From positions 18,600,349 to 18,664,348 of the forward strand of contig NC_088318.1 of assembly GCF_910592395.1 (NCBI RefSeq): a stretch of 64,000 bases of DNA, read 5' to 3'. This document shows positions 1-13,600 of this stretch, in pieces. The notes beneath the pieces were generated by a model. That model made no database searches, was not told the DNA's origin, and saw only the letters and a list, made by a program, of their open reading frames with translations. The translations under genes were made by a program, and so were the position numbers. Origin of the DNA: Lineus longissimus. Lineage: Eukaryota > Nemertea > Pilidiophora > Heteronemertea > Lineidae. Position 1 is the stretch's first letter, and every line of letters starts with the position of its first letter.

Positions 1-3000
1 TTAGTCTTCTTGGCAGATGGCCCCGCATCACCACTTCCACCAACTGAAAGATTAGGCCTATTGATTAAACATTTTAGGAAATTTTTGTTGCAACATCCAA
101 GTCCAACATGATAAATAACTGTCAAAGATGTGCCAAGAAAATGTGGCGATATAATGAGAAGAATTCGATGATGACATGGTGACGTGATTGGTATCGTTAG
201 TAATTTTCCTCTTGACACACTAATACAGTGCAAAAGTTTATGACAGGTAATGGTATATTAAAAATATTGTCATTTTGGCGCTCCATGGTCATAAAAGTAA
301 ATTTCCATCACAAAACCCTCCCCACAATCATCAATAACGACAAGATCTAAATATTTCATACCGTCTACCGCTTTCCTACGACCCTTTGGCATTGCACGGT
401 AGCCTTACCACGGCAGGAAACTTTTTAATAATAACGTTAAACCGGTCAATTCAAGGAATTTATAAACTTTTCCCGGGCAAGTCGGAACAAGAAATGCTGT
501 CAATGCGGGGAATCCCCAAAGTTCTGTGTGAAACGTCATTACCGCGCACCTGTAGGCATAAATCAATGACGTCAGAGATTCATGTGTATATATAAAACGA
601 AATCCAAAACAAGGTTTGCACATTGGGGACTTTATAAATCGATTGTTTACTAAATATTCATGTGATTGTAAGTGTGATGAATATGTAAATTACTACTCAG
701 TATTGTTAAAGACATCCTGGGTGATCTTAAGGCTTGAATCTTCTGCAATGAAAGGTTGATTTCGTTGATTTCTGCCCCACCTTATTTTGACCCAGTTTCC
801 CAAGTTTGCACTTGCACTTGCAGTGCACACTGGAAAGCACGCACTGATGCAGCGCACTGCACTCTTTGCCCTCTGAACTGCACTGCACTGCACAAACAGG
901 GTACCATAACCATTGCCATAGGCCCTTTTCCAGATACGCTGGTACCACCCAGGGTCGGACAAACAAACCATCTTTATTTACAATAGATCTTCACGGTCAA
1001 TGCCTGTGCCTCTTGAGCCATTGTCTTGGCGTATTGTGATGGTACCGGCGGATCTCAATCTGGCAAAGGGCCTATTGACAACATACACATCTCTGTGACA
1101 CATTCATCATAGGTAGGATTTTGCATTGTTTACGTGTATAGAGGTGAACATATTACATAGTACAAGGCACGCCGCGCTGTGTCATGGCACTTGCATGTGG
1201 AGGTTGAGTGCGGGTGGTGGAGGAACTTTGTCCAGTTGTCGTGAAGTTGTCGACCCTAGGCCCTATGTATGTTTGATAAAGTTGTTCGATTGAAAGTGTG
1301 AGGATGATTGGTATGGGTAAAATCTGGACCCCGACTTGCGCCAGTTCGGTAAAGTAGAAGGCTGGGCGTATGTGGGTTAGCTGACTTTTGATAAATTCCT
1401 GCAGGTCGCGGAGAACCCATATCAACGAATTTCTGGGAGTATGCTGTGAGAGTAAAAAGAACAAACTGCCTAGAAAAACGGTTTTGTCATTGCCATTGGT
1501 ATGTGAAGTCCTTGTCAAGTCTTGAATGTTATTGAACAATTTAAAGGTTGATTACGAGATAAGATGAATACCATGAAAGCTTAACTGATAACGTGATCAA
1601 ATTTAATCGCCTGGTTGATTCAGAATAGTCAAAAGTATAAAATTCGGTAAGAATTCCAATGAACCATATGCTCCCAAAAGAAAACAAATCTAGTTGATAA
1701 TCAGCTTATCTTGAAGTGCCGGGTTCTCTGGTTTAATCCCTCGTCGGAATCTTAAAGTTATGGAAGAAAAATGTTCTAATTGTTTGAGCAGCATTCCCGG
1801 GATTAGGGGTAGTACGTATTCTCACCGTTGGTTTGTACCTAGGCTCAACACTATGTTATATGTATCTAATGTTTGTCGCCAGTTCCACTGATTGATAGAA
1901 ATGAGGAAGCTCTTTTAAATGGGGGAAATGATACTGTTAAAAGTTTTGCACTTTGTCAGGAGACCAGGATGTGATCAGTAAAGGCATGTATATGATGATG
2001 ATGATGATGATAACAACTTTGATGAGAATGTTTGAAAAACAGGCCCAGTCCCATTCCAGGTACTCTTGTATTGTTCTGAATTTGACATTTGACTTAGTGA
2101 CCTGATTTCGATAAATGAGTGAATAGCAATTGAGTTCTTTGACATTATCTGTTGTTATTCCTGATCAACATGTGGAAATTCAAAAGTCAGGTACTTTCTT
2201 GTGTCTTATAATGACAGGTTGTCATACATCGTGTCCTCCACCATATTGGCCAGGTACCAAGGTTTTGCACCTGAGAGATTGCTGATTAGTCTTGATGGTT
2301 CCCAATCTCATATAACATGTATACATTTCCACATCCCTTCCTTCTTATGGGGGAGGGAGGAGGTGTAGGTAAACAATTTGGTGGTCACTATCATTCATGG
2401 TCAGGTGGATGGACCTGCCTGGCCTTATTTAGTGACTGTGCTGGTGTTTAGTGTTACCTTTAGAGCATTTCATCACAACTTGGGGCTGAGGTGCTTGTTA
2501 TTGTCACTCTTTGAATCAGACTTTCAAAAGCGGGTGGTTTGTGAACTGGTCATTTCCATTGTCTGTTTGCAATACTCTCTACACCACTATTTCCTTGACG
2601 CAGAGCTCTCGGTATCTTCTTTTGATAAATCATCATCGGTGGATGTGTCTTTGTGACACCCTGTAACATTATGTACACTGCTGTATATCGATTATATTCC
2701 ATCTGTGGGCTTTCGAATATCTAGGCTATGTTGATAATAACTTTAGGCCTACCTATGGGCCTAGTTATAATATATTGCAGACTTGGCCCGGAGCCAAAGC
2801 CTAGTATCAGAGTATTATTATATAGGGCCTACTGCATAGTGGAGTTGCAGCTCTTGGAATACATTTACACAGACAGGAAGACTTTGAGAAGTGAAGCAGA
2901 ATGTATCGTGGGAGTTTCCCAGGTCAAGGTAACGTCTGCTCAAAGTTTTGACTCCATCAAGTGGTGGTTTTTGTCATAGTAGTGGTCAAATTTCCTCATA

Positions 3001-4416
3001 AATATGACAATTGGTAAATCGTCACATGATTTACTGATTGTGAGGGTCAGCGAGGTCATAGTATACATGTAGGCCTGTGCTTTCATATGTTTTTTTTCAT
3101 ATGCATTTTCCAGGTCATGGCTTCAGTTTGGTTGTCTTCTGCCTCTTAGAGGTTTCGAATGAATTTGTTGTCAAACTCGTGTATGATTGCACCGTCATTG
3201 AAAGTGAGGTTGACGTTACTTTCCATTCATTTTTGAAATGTGCCCCAAACTTCTCATACCAATACCAGACTGGTTTCTCTCAGGAACAACTTGGTTGTGA
3301 TTGTAAAATTGTTGGAGGTAGTGGCAGCTGCCCTCACGGTCAGGTCTGGGCAGTTGACTCGAATGTATATTGACTCTTTGACACCTCTCTCAAACATGGG
3401 ACGTCCTTGAGTTGAGTGCCTTCAACACGTGACGTCATCCCTCGTCAAGGTCACTCATGAAGCTGTGGATGTTTCTCCAACTAAAAACTATTTCTTACAT
3501 TGCAACGTTACATGTATGTTCACAGAATCAAAGACTAAACCTAGCAATTTTGATTCTTGCATGTTGATTGTACTGCAAAGGGGTTAAAATTATGATTATT
3601 TCAGTATTTAGGCCTGACAGCTTATAAATATACATTGCATTATCAACCTAATCTGTGACCTACTGGTCTGTGTCCAACTTTCCTATTATCATAGCATCAG
3701 CTGAACTCATTTTGAACTTTCACTTTATGTGCCCTACAAATATGTGGAGGAGGCCAACAATACTCCCGTTGCATGTGTTGACAGCAATGTAGGCCCTGCA
3801 ACGAATTGTGTTTTGGTTGGAATGTTCCTATGTTCACATAAGCTATAATCTTAAATTATAGTTGAGTTATGTCTTTGTTGATACAGTAAGCTTATATTAT
3901 TTCAGATTTGATCTCAGGACAGCCTTGTTCCCAGTACTTTTCCTTATTTTTGTTGAGTTGAGGTTGAAAATGTGTATTGTCAAACCAATATCCTCCATTG
4001 TCTGCTTTGGGAAAGTTTCTATCATGTGTTATGCTCGAAGAGGGTTAGCAACATGTGTAGGCCTACAGTGTGGTACATGACAGGCCAGGTAGGCCTAGGA
4101 GGCCTGAGTAAGGTGAAGTTATGTCAAGATAGGGTACAGTGTTTGAAAGCATGCTTTGTTTACCTGAAGCCTGCATCACTTGGTTTACATCCGGTCAGGT
4201 CGCTCAGGCTGTAGTTTATTGTTTGGTGTATCATGTTATTGAATTCAAACCAGAAATATCAAGTAAGACGGATTCAGGTGGCGCTATTGCATGACTGACG
4301 TGGTACTGGTCAGCTTGAGAGAATGAGCACCTCTGAATCCTTTCAGCGTGACTGTTATAACCTATGTATTCTTTAAAAATCTGTTTCTAAAAGCCTTTGT
4401 AACTTTCTTTTTGCAG
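1..4416. other. Region upstream of the VKR gene with no recognisable coding gene
   Basis: I see no coding exon I can recognise on either strand. Open frames here are short, lack family motifs and often begin at non-ATG codons. The stretch holds a CRE and TATA pair near 567-597, a low-complexity block rich in GCACT around 808-895, and an ATG trinucleotide repeat near 1992-2012. It probably includes untranslated exons and promoter sequence of the VKR gene: a GTAAGT donor-like site near 667 and an acceptor at 4416 could join a 5' UTR exon across this gap, but that is inference. Confidence 0.5.
567..597 (+). promoter_or_regulatory. Full CRE palindrome followed by TATA box
   Basis: A perfect CRE (TGACGTCA) lies at 567-574 and a TATA box (TATATATAAAA) at 587-597, both in the order and spacing of a cAMP-responsive core promoter. 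Transcription would begin near 620-630 on the plus strand. No coding exon follows directly. A GTAAGT donor at about 667 would end a short first exon, so the likeliest target is a 5' UTR exon of the VKR gene whose next exon starts at 4417. The motifs are seen; the function is inferred. Confidence 0.45.
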
Positions 4417-4602
4417 ATACCATCATCTTGGGCTAAGATGACGGGGGATACGGCCCTACAGGCAGAGCCCTCTGGTGGTTGAATCATATAAACAGATCAT
4501 GGTGTTTACACTAAGAGTCGAGTAAGATGGCAACATCTACATTGTTGGTGCTTGTTGTCATGGTGACGGTTGTGACATCCAAATGCCTTATCGACAGGCC
4601 AG
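4417..4602 (+). other. 5' UTR plus first coding exon of VKR, with an upstream ORF
   Basis: A pyrimidine-rich tract ending in TTGCAG at 4416 makes a good splice acceptor, so this exon probably begins at 4417 and carries untranslated sequence up to the VKR start at 4527. Before that start there is an ATG at 4438 opening a 14-codon frame that stops at 4480-4482. It does not overlap the main frame. Such a short upstream ORF may dampen translation of the receptor. Confidence 0.5.
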
Positions 4603-7600
4603 GTAGGTGGAATCTTCCTTCCTTTCAAAAAAATTACCTGAGCGAGAAATCTGCTTCCCTGAAAAACGTCTCTGCACTTTGGATTTATTCAGGAAGGACG
4701 TAAGGCTGCCCTCAAAAGTTGTGGCGTCCTCTTACTGGTGGAAATCTATGTCTCAAGTTACTGTGAAGCGCCAGCTTTGCCCCATGTTTTTCATTGAGTT
4801 GAAGGACTTATTTTCAATGGCGGTTCTAGGATCAACTCTATTTGTTGACAATGATGCATGATGTGGTCAGGAGTGTCTGGTAAACACCTTTGATGGCTGA
4901 ATCACAGCACATGTGCTCGAGCAATGTTTATCCTGTCCTTGTTTTCAAATGTCAATATGTATGACTGATTACCTTTGGTCACACATGTTGTGACTGATCG
5001 GGGAATCTGTGTAAATGGGAGACCTGTAAACACTGTCTGATCTTGGCGTCTGGGAGACCTCGACCAGGCACCATACAGACCGGCAGGGAAGATGATCAAC
5101 GACTATTTTTTTACGTGGCCTAAGTGTAACTTGACCATTAGATGTATTCATTTGAATAACGAAGTAACAAATTGGCCTTCCGTTCTGTTGAGCAGTTCCA
5201 AGTATCCGTACGTCTCTGGTCTGTCAATGAATCATTCATGTATACATTTCCATAGTAATTACATCATGATACATGTACACCGACGTTAGATTTCATTTCC
5301 GGATATGACCATCCTCTGTCACCAGATATGTTGCTGAAGCGGAGATAGAGTTAGTCTGATTACACAAAGCTGGTCAACAAATGTCAATACATGTATCCTT
5401 TCTGTAGTATTCCTCGACTGGGAGTATGACCACCTCTTACTCATGGTTTGTTATTCAGATGTTAAGCCCAAGCGTAACCTGTACCACGGCAGCTCCGAGC
5501 TGAACCTGACCCTAGAGGGCAGCACAAGGACATCCCACCAGCTCGCCAATACCATCCTGAAGATACTTCTTGAAGAGGTGCTCGGGTATAAATGGGTTAA
5601 CATCAAGGTGGAGGAGGGGAACATCAATGCTGAAGCGGTGGTCAGGCGCGTGTCGGGGTAAGTGCACATTGGACAGGCACCTCTAGATATAGTTGGAATT
5701 GAACAGAAAAGTCAAAACAAATTGCCAGTGTCAGTCACAATAAAGGTTGTATAAAAGAGGGGAAGCCCATGTCACTGCTGATATGAAGCTGTGCATGGTC
5801 AAATACAGCACAAAAGCTATCAAATGATTTGAGTTTTATGTTTAGTTTCTAAAGATCCTTGCCATGTTTACAGGTTGTCCAACCCAAACTGTTCTATACC
5901 GGACACCATGGTCAACCTTGAAGTGTGGATGCTACCTGGGTTCAACGTTGAGGCGTGGGTCAGCAGTGGACACCTCATTGACTGTGGCCCGCTTGGCCCT
6001 CTAGCGCTGTGAGTATGATAGCATAGTCAGCTGCTCGAACTGTAGCTCAATTGTACACTCTTTAGTAGCCCAGGTGGCTCTTGATGATATGAAAGGCCTT
6101 ACTTGTGTGGATGTACATGATGCATTTATAATTTGGGTCAGTCAGGTTGTTTCGTATCTTTCTTGGAAATGTCCTTAACTATGAACCCTGAACATTTTTC
6201 ATGATTTTAAAGATTCAAAGATTCGGTGACGCCCTCTTTATTTCTTCTCCAGGTTTGGATGGTATATGTCATCATTTACTGTCGACAAGTTCTGGAAAAA
6301 CAACAAGCACATTATCGTCGATCATTACCGTAGTCTGATGCAACCAAACTTCACGCAGCAATTCAACTATCAGGATAAGTTACCAAGGATAGAGAGTATG
6401 ATGCGCGACCCTATAACAACACGCTACTACTGCACTGCAGCAGATTGTGATAGCGGCATTTACTACTCAAGTCGGTGTCGCAGTGGTCCAAACGTTGAAA
6501 GCTGTGCCATGTTATTCTCAGATTACCCAGGTGAGCTTCAACCAAGAACCGCTGAAACAAGTCAAACCTGTGTGACTATCATAACCATTGAAACCCTATG
6601 TATCCATTGTGACCGGCACTGTGGCACATCGCTCCGATCAAAGTCATTTGACTTGCTCCCAAACAAGCTAATGTATCTTTCTGACTCACAGCTTTGATGA
6701 CTTGACTTATTCTTGATCCCCTTTCCTGTTTCAGCTACGGATTCAAACATCCTCAAAAATCAAATTGAAAATTTTGGATTATATGTTAATATTGTTTGGC
6801 TTGGATCGCACCTGGCATCATTCGTGACGGAGCAGACGGCCTTGAATCGCCCAATCCTCTTCTTCAACTGGCGGCCAAACACTTTCACATCGGGAAAAAA
6901 CTTCACACGGATAGCATTCCCAATCTGCATGGATGATCAACAAACGGCAAGACCGCTCAATTGCGACTTTTCCATCAATCAGTTATCGAAGGTTGTGTGG
7001 GCGCCATTAAAGACTAAAGCACCTGAAGCATTCCATTTAATTAATCAAATGTCTTTCACAAATCAAGTCTACCAAAATCTACTCAATACTTACAGAGAAC
7101 ATTCAGAGCAGTTTGTTATTGTGAATCGGACGAGAGTTTATAATAAGATTGGTTGTGAGTGGATACAAAGTAATGAGCTTATATGGACGAGGTGGCTACC
7201 GCACAATCTTTCCAATAAAACCACGATTTATATTGGTGGTATGATATCCATGACAGGAACGGCCTACAAGGATCCCGGAATAGCTGAAGGTAAGCCGCCA
7301 AAGGAAGAATCAATCCAAATTGTAAACAATCAGTATTTTTGTACTGCAGAAAAGATCGTTCAGGTGTGGTTGACTCCAAGTTAGATTGAACGTTCTATGC
7401 TTCCCTCCAACCCCTATTGGTCTGTATGTGTGGATTCAGACGTCCTCCTTGTCCCCTGAGTGTCAATTATACCACATACTTGAACCCATCTGACAAGTCA
7501 TGTCTCTTCCAGTTGTTTCCATGGCCACAGATCTCATCAATAAAAACACGAGCCTGCTGGCAGACTATAACCTCAAGGTCCTTGTCCAAGATACCAAATG

Positions 7601-10600
7601 TGCCCCCGACGAGGTGATGAAAGCATTCATCAAGTATGTCACCAACAAAACGCATCCTATTGTTGCTGTCCTAGGTAAGTTGGCTCTGACTTTAAGTCTA
7701 CTCTAAGTCTACTGCTTTCCTCTAACTTTAAGTCTACTCTAAGTCTACTGCTTTCCTCAAACTTTAAGTCTACTCTAAGTCTACTGCTTTCCTCTAACTT
7801 TAAGTCTACTCTAAGTCTACTGCTTTCCTCTAACTTTAAGTCTACTCTAAGTCTACTGCTTTCCTCTAACTTTAAGTCTACTCTAAGTCTACTGCTTTCC
7901 TCTAACTTTAAGTCTACTCTAAGTCTACTGCTTTCCTCTAACTTTATGTCTGATCACTCTCCACATGATTCGACTCTGACAAAACTCGTTTCTGTTTTCA
8001 TCCGCAGGTCCAGCGTGCTCCGTAGCGACGAAACCTCTTGCCCGTGTCTCCAAGCATTTTAATACTACCGTTTTATCATATGGTGCTGAAGCTTTAGAGT
8101 TGTCCACAAAGTCAATATATCCTTTGTTCTTCCGAACTGTGCCTAATTTTGGACAGTACGGGTAAGTGTATTATGTTTTGCTGAAAGGCACACTTTCAAG
8201 CTGTTTTCATCACATGTAGAGTGAACAGAGCAAACCCTAAAAATGAAAAAGGATATCTACATCGTTCTGGATGCGTTTGGCTTCATCTTACATACTGTCT
8301 TATGGTGAGAAACATTCTACAACCTGTTTATTGTCTCAACAAACACGCTGCAGCTGTGATCCAAGCTCGCGGTGTTCTGTGAGACAACCAGTTACATGTG
8401 ACATCCTTTCTTTCAGCGCCGTATTCAACGCTGCATTTAAAGAGTTTGGTTGGAAGCGCGTTGGTATGATGGTGGCAGTGGAGCACTATGCATTTCTACA
8501 ACATGTATTCAAAACGAATGGCATTGAGATTGTACTTTACTTACAAATACCGGCCGAGACTCACTCATTTGATGCTGAGATGGTAAGATCATTTTGAAGT
8601 CATTTAGAGGAATGTTTTGTTCCAAGATTTTAGTCAACTGAACAATAACATTTTGTTTCAGTAGGCCTACATGCCGTAAGGAATGGAATTTCAGCCAATT
8701 TATGTACCCATCCTTGATTTGGATGGTTTTCCCAAAATATCCTCCGTCTCGTCCAGAAAGCAGCTCCTCTTATTGTCATGACAGTACAAACACTCCTCTT
8801 CTTCTCATCATAATGCTTTGAAGAAGGCACAACTGATGATGATTTGGCAGATGGTATTGTGATGGCTCCTCACTCGAATCCTGAATAGCAGAGAAGGCAG
8901 ATAAGCTGTGCTTACACTGCAGTAAACATAAACATCTGACTGGACCTCTTTTGATGAAAGTGTGGTTCATGGAGAAGTTTGTGCGTGCACAAAAAACACC
9001 ACGAGGGGGATTAAGACGTCATGCAGCGTCACCTGGGGTCCTGTCTGTTAAAACCAAGTTCACAACTTGTGTGACTGTCTCTCTGTTCGACCTTGACGAT
9101 GCGACCTTGACCCTTTGGTTTATCTTGTCCACAGCACGCCCTAGTTCGACAGGTATGATTGCCCATCTTGTATCTTCACTGTACAGCCCTTTATGCATTT
9201 TGTTGCTGCTCTTTCATAGATCATGGGCCGAGGATATTTTGAGCAAACTTTTTGGACGAGGGTGTTTTGAGGAAACCCAAAAATTGGACATTTTCATAAT
9301 ATTTTGGGATAAAATGTTTACACCAGTTTTGGCATTTCTTCTCACAATAGTTTTAAGTTATTGTTTCTGAGCATTGCGTCTTTGTCCTCGGTCCTCGATA
9401 TTTTAAGAGTTCAAATGCTTTAACTGTCTACTAACAAATTAAAGATTGTCAAATCCCAGAAAAGTTCTCTAGGTTCTCTGGCTGCTGTTTTTGCTAAATG
9501 TCCCCTTTCGTTGATCATGCATTGTCACAGATGAACAGAATTGGTACTGGACACCTCAGCTTGGCTGGGCTAGAAATGTACTGAGGCGATGGTGGCCGTT
9601 ACCTTCGTGCCAGGCCTTCTTGTTGTATGATATGACAATGTGTGATCAGCAAAAGGTGTAATGTGCAGGGCATTTGCTTCATTGGTAGTTTGGGCTTCTT
9701 GCATTTTGGAGTGAGTAACTTTTTTATGTGTTTATAACAATTCTATTTTGTTTATAGATCCTTTCATTAGTTTTAAAATCTAATTGCGGTTAGATGAAGC
9801 ATTTTATAAAGGCCCGACCAGGGCAGTTTGGAGTTATTTTCCAAAATGACAAACTCAGTGGGTGACGACTGGTGACTTTTGCCATCAGGGGCAGTTATTT
9901 TGTGAAAGTGGTATACAGCCCATCTTTTTATAAATTTTCATCTAGATATTTATGCCTGATATTAATTCAACCACTTTGCCCCTTCTGTTCCAAAGGATCC
10001 CCTGACTCAATGGGTAAGGTAGTCACCATCAGTTAGACCAAAAACCCGTTACTTTAATGACGTAATAGGTTTCTGGTTAGTCTTGTATTGTTGGACATTA
10101 TGCCCTAAGCACGCTCGCAGTCAGTTAGTCTTTGTAGCTTTGCATGTTTTAGCAGCCTCCTTTGACCACCGCTCAATAGGTCAAAAACACTTGCTTCTAT
10201 TATGCACCTCCTATCATTTTGATATTTAACCATCTGGTTGAAAAATTAATGATATGCACTTTCACAACATTAGAGATGATACTTGTATTAAAGGAACTGT
10301 AACCTCTGCATTGGGGTGAATTTAATGTCAAGTCCTCGTTCCCCATTTTGCTCTAGAATGTGAGGTGGTTGTCTATAGTCCAGTCTGTTTATCTGTAGAG
10401 CGTATCAGTTCTGTTTTTAGTTGTGAGTCTTATTCCAAGAAAGACAAACTCCTTTAAAAATCATCCAGCACATTTTTGCCTCTTACATTTTTGTCTGTGC
10501 ACAAATACATGTACTATGTAGGTACTAAAGTGAACTAATCGCCCATTCTGAATGTGTCCAACAATAGACCCATAGGCAACAAAAGAAAACTTTCATCAAA

Positions 10601-13600
10601 TACCATGGAATCTGTGTCCCATACAACATGGCATTGAGAAGGGGGTGTTATGTCTTTCCACTACAACAATAGCCATTGTGCTCAGCTAGGCTTATTGTTG
10701 AAAGAAAGGGAAGAATTGACATTCATTGGCCCTCCTTACCTGGAATATTCAAAGGGGGTATTGAACCTTTTTATATGGGTATTGTCTAAAATACAAATGT
10801 ACATTCTATAAGTTATTGTGTCAAGGATACAGTGTCTATTAACTGCATGCTGCATTATCCTGCAAGTAGTCTAGAAACAAGTTCAATGAGGTTCCTAACT
10901 AACATGTGACATAAGGTTCACTTTGACCACATTGACCTTTCACTTCGGTGATAAAACCATGACATTATGTCAGAACAACACCACTAAGGCTTATACATAC
11001 GCTACCAGATTCTAAAGTAAAATATCCTCATGTGTATCTTCCTTCTTCTGAAGAAATAATCAACTAGTCTTTTCCAGTTTAATGAACATATTGATTAACC
11101 CTCGCTGGTCATTGCTGAAAGTCTGAGAGTGATACGCTATTTATCGTTACAGTATTTACGCCAGTTAAAAGAGAAAAATGTCAAAATAATCATCGGAGAG
11201 TTTTACGATTATGCGGCACGTTCTGTCATGTGTGGTGCTCTCAAGTTGGTAAGTTTGAAGAGGGATTCCCATTCTTGTCTAGTAAAAAGTGGGATTCCCA
11301 TGCTCATCTGGTAAGATCTATAATGGCCAATGATGGGGGGCAGATGAAGACCCTGTGAACTCTTGAGGCTTGTGAGCATGCAGGAGTAGGACCTGTAAGA
11401 CAATGAGAATGCTTTTGTCGAAATCCAATGGTTCCTCACTACACTACAGCACTTCTAACATTCCTAAGACATTCTAATGATCTTCTTGCAGGGAATGACA
11501 GCGCGTGAAGGCTACCAGTGGTTTCTGCCCGGCTGGTACGAGATGGGCTGGTGGGACACGGACCGCTTCAACAATCCACCTGAGTTCCTAATCGGGTTGA
11601 GTATCAAGGAAAGTGTGGAGTGTTCAACAAAGGATATGCTGAGTGCTATAGATGGGTACATGCTGCTGTCTCAGGCTTACTTTGATAAGGATGAGTCAAT
11701 TGCTACAGGCACTGGCAACATCTCGGTCGGTCAGTGGAAGAAGATGTATAAACAACGCCTTAATAAAACGGTAAGAATCAGAAGTAGATGTAACCACCAG
11801 GATATCTTTCTGCACCGAATACACTGTTCTCAGTCTCACATCAGTGTTCAGGGTAAACAGTCTTTGGATGTCAACATGGGCAGCGTTTTCTTGGAGGTCA
11901 GTCCTGTCTGTAGAAATGTTGCCATTTCAACGATCACAAGGACATATTGTTTTTACCTCATGATAATGATCACCATTTTTAGTTAGATCGAAATTGATAA
12001 GTTTGAAGTGACTTTTTCAAGATGAATGACTATCACTCGCTTCTTTTTTAGGGGAACTCGTTCAAAACTGTTGGTAACTATGCTGGCTATGCGTTTGATG
12101 CTGTCTGGGTCTATGCCTACGCACTCGATCGTCTGCTCTCCAAATATCCTTCAGCGATTGATTCAATGCGCTTAAAATACTCCGGGTAAGAACTCATGAT
12201 TATTGTACTGTTACTGTTAATAATGATAAGCATTACTTTAGCTCTTGTTCAAGCAGCTTCTCACTGGTTCTTTGGAGTATTATCATCTGTGTCTCCACGC
12301 AGAGGCTCGGGGCTGTGGATGAGTTGCCACAAACCATGACATCCCTGGTTGGCTTCAAGTGCAATATAAGAAGTCACATTCATTTCTTTTCCAACTGGTA
12401 ACAGGTTGCTCCTGAAATACATCAACCAGACTGATTTCAAGGGCGTGACGGGCCATCTTGCCTTCAGCGGAGCAGACCGGCCCGGCATCATCCTACTCCA
12501 ACAGTTCTCTGCCAGCAACAACTTGACGACCATAGGACGCTACGTGCCAGTCACAAAAGGTGGCAAGATGGAGATTAATAATTCACTCATCCAATGGCTG
12601 ATGCCGCGTAACGAGAAACCCGACGACGGTACCATTAGTAAGTTACGTTCATTTCAAATTTGCGGACTTTTGGACTATTGTTTGATATCTTAGTCTCAGT
12701 GCAAGCCAGCTTTTGATATCAGATCAACTTGTGATGATGTCATTGATCTTTGGCCGTGTATTCTACTTTATTTAGCATGACACTCCTGCAGCAAATGTCA
12801 GCATTTTTCTCCAGGAATGAGGTTTTGAATTCGTCAAAGATATGCGACTTTATGTCATGATTCATAAGATGTAGCTAAGTCTGTCGGAAAGGTGAGTCTA
12901 GGTCATAAAATTCATCTCAACTTCTCTGATATTCTTTTCATGTTCTTTCAGGTCCTGAAGTCTGTTCTATCGAATCGTTCCGTGCCATTTTCGGCGTCGA
13001 CTGTAACATGGCTATCGTCATAGCAACCATCTTTGGTTTTGGATCGCTCGTCATTCTACTCATAGTGATCCCAATCATGTGCATTAAGAAAAGGTGGGTA
13101 CATTTCATTCCCAGGTAGATTTACCTTCAAATATTGTAAATTGCCTAATTTTGATAGTGACAAGGTTGCTCATGTGGCAGAGTGAACCATTCGTTTTTTT
13201 AATTTCAATGTTCTATGCGCAAAAAGGATCCTTGTTAAATTTTAGTTACTTTTCAAAGGTATGATAAGAAGTCCCGAGAAACCCGAGCCCGCATGAAAGA
13301 ACTTGGACTGATGTCTCCAGACGTCGAGTGGCTTAATCTTGATGAATGGGAGATGCCACGTGAAAAAGTGGTGCTGAATCGTAAGCTTGGAGAAGGAGCG
13401 TTCGGAACTGTGTACGGTGGTGAGGCTTACATGATGGCTGGGGCATCAATGATGCAGGGGAGTAACTGGGTGGCGTGTGCTGTGAAGACCCTCAAGGTGG
13501 GCTCCTCATCTCACGAGAAGGTAGGTGGAATGATCTTCGTTCTCCAGTTCCTCTTGTAAAAGTTTGTCAATGTGGTTGGGTGCCAATTTGTAACCTCCTC

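Noticed and set aside
1153-1539. 128-residue open frame on the minus strand
   Set aside because: No family motif, no supporting splice context, and composition unlike the real exons in the window.
7691-7942. CRISPR-like array
   Set aside because: Units abut with no unique spacers and the genome is animal; it is a minisatellite.
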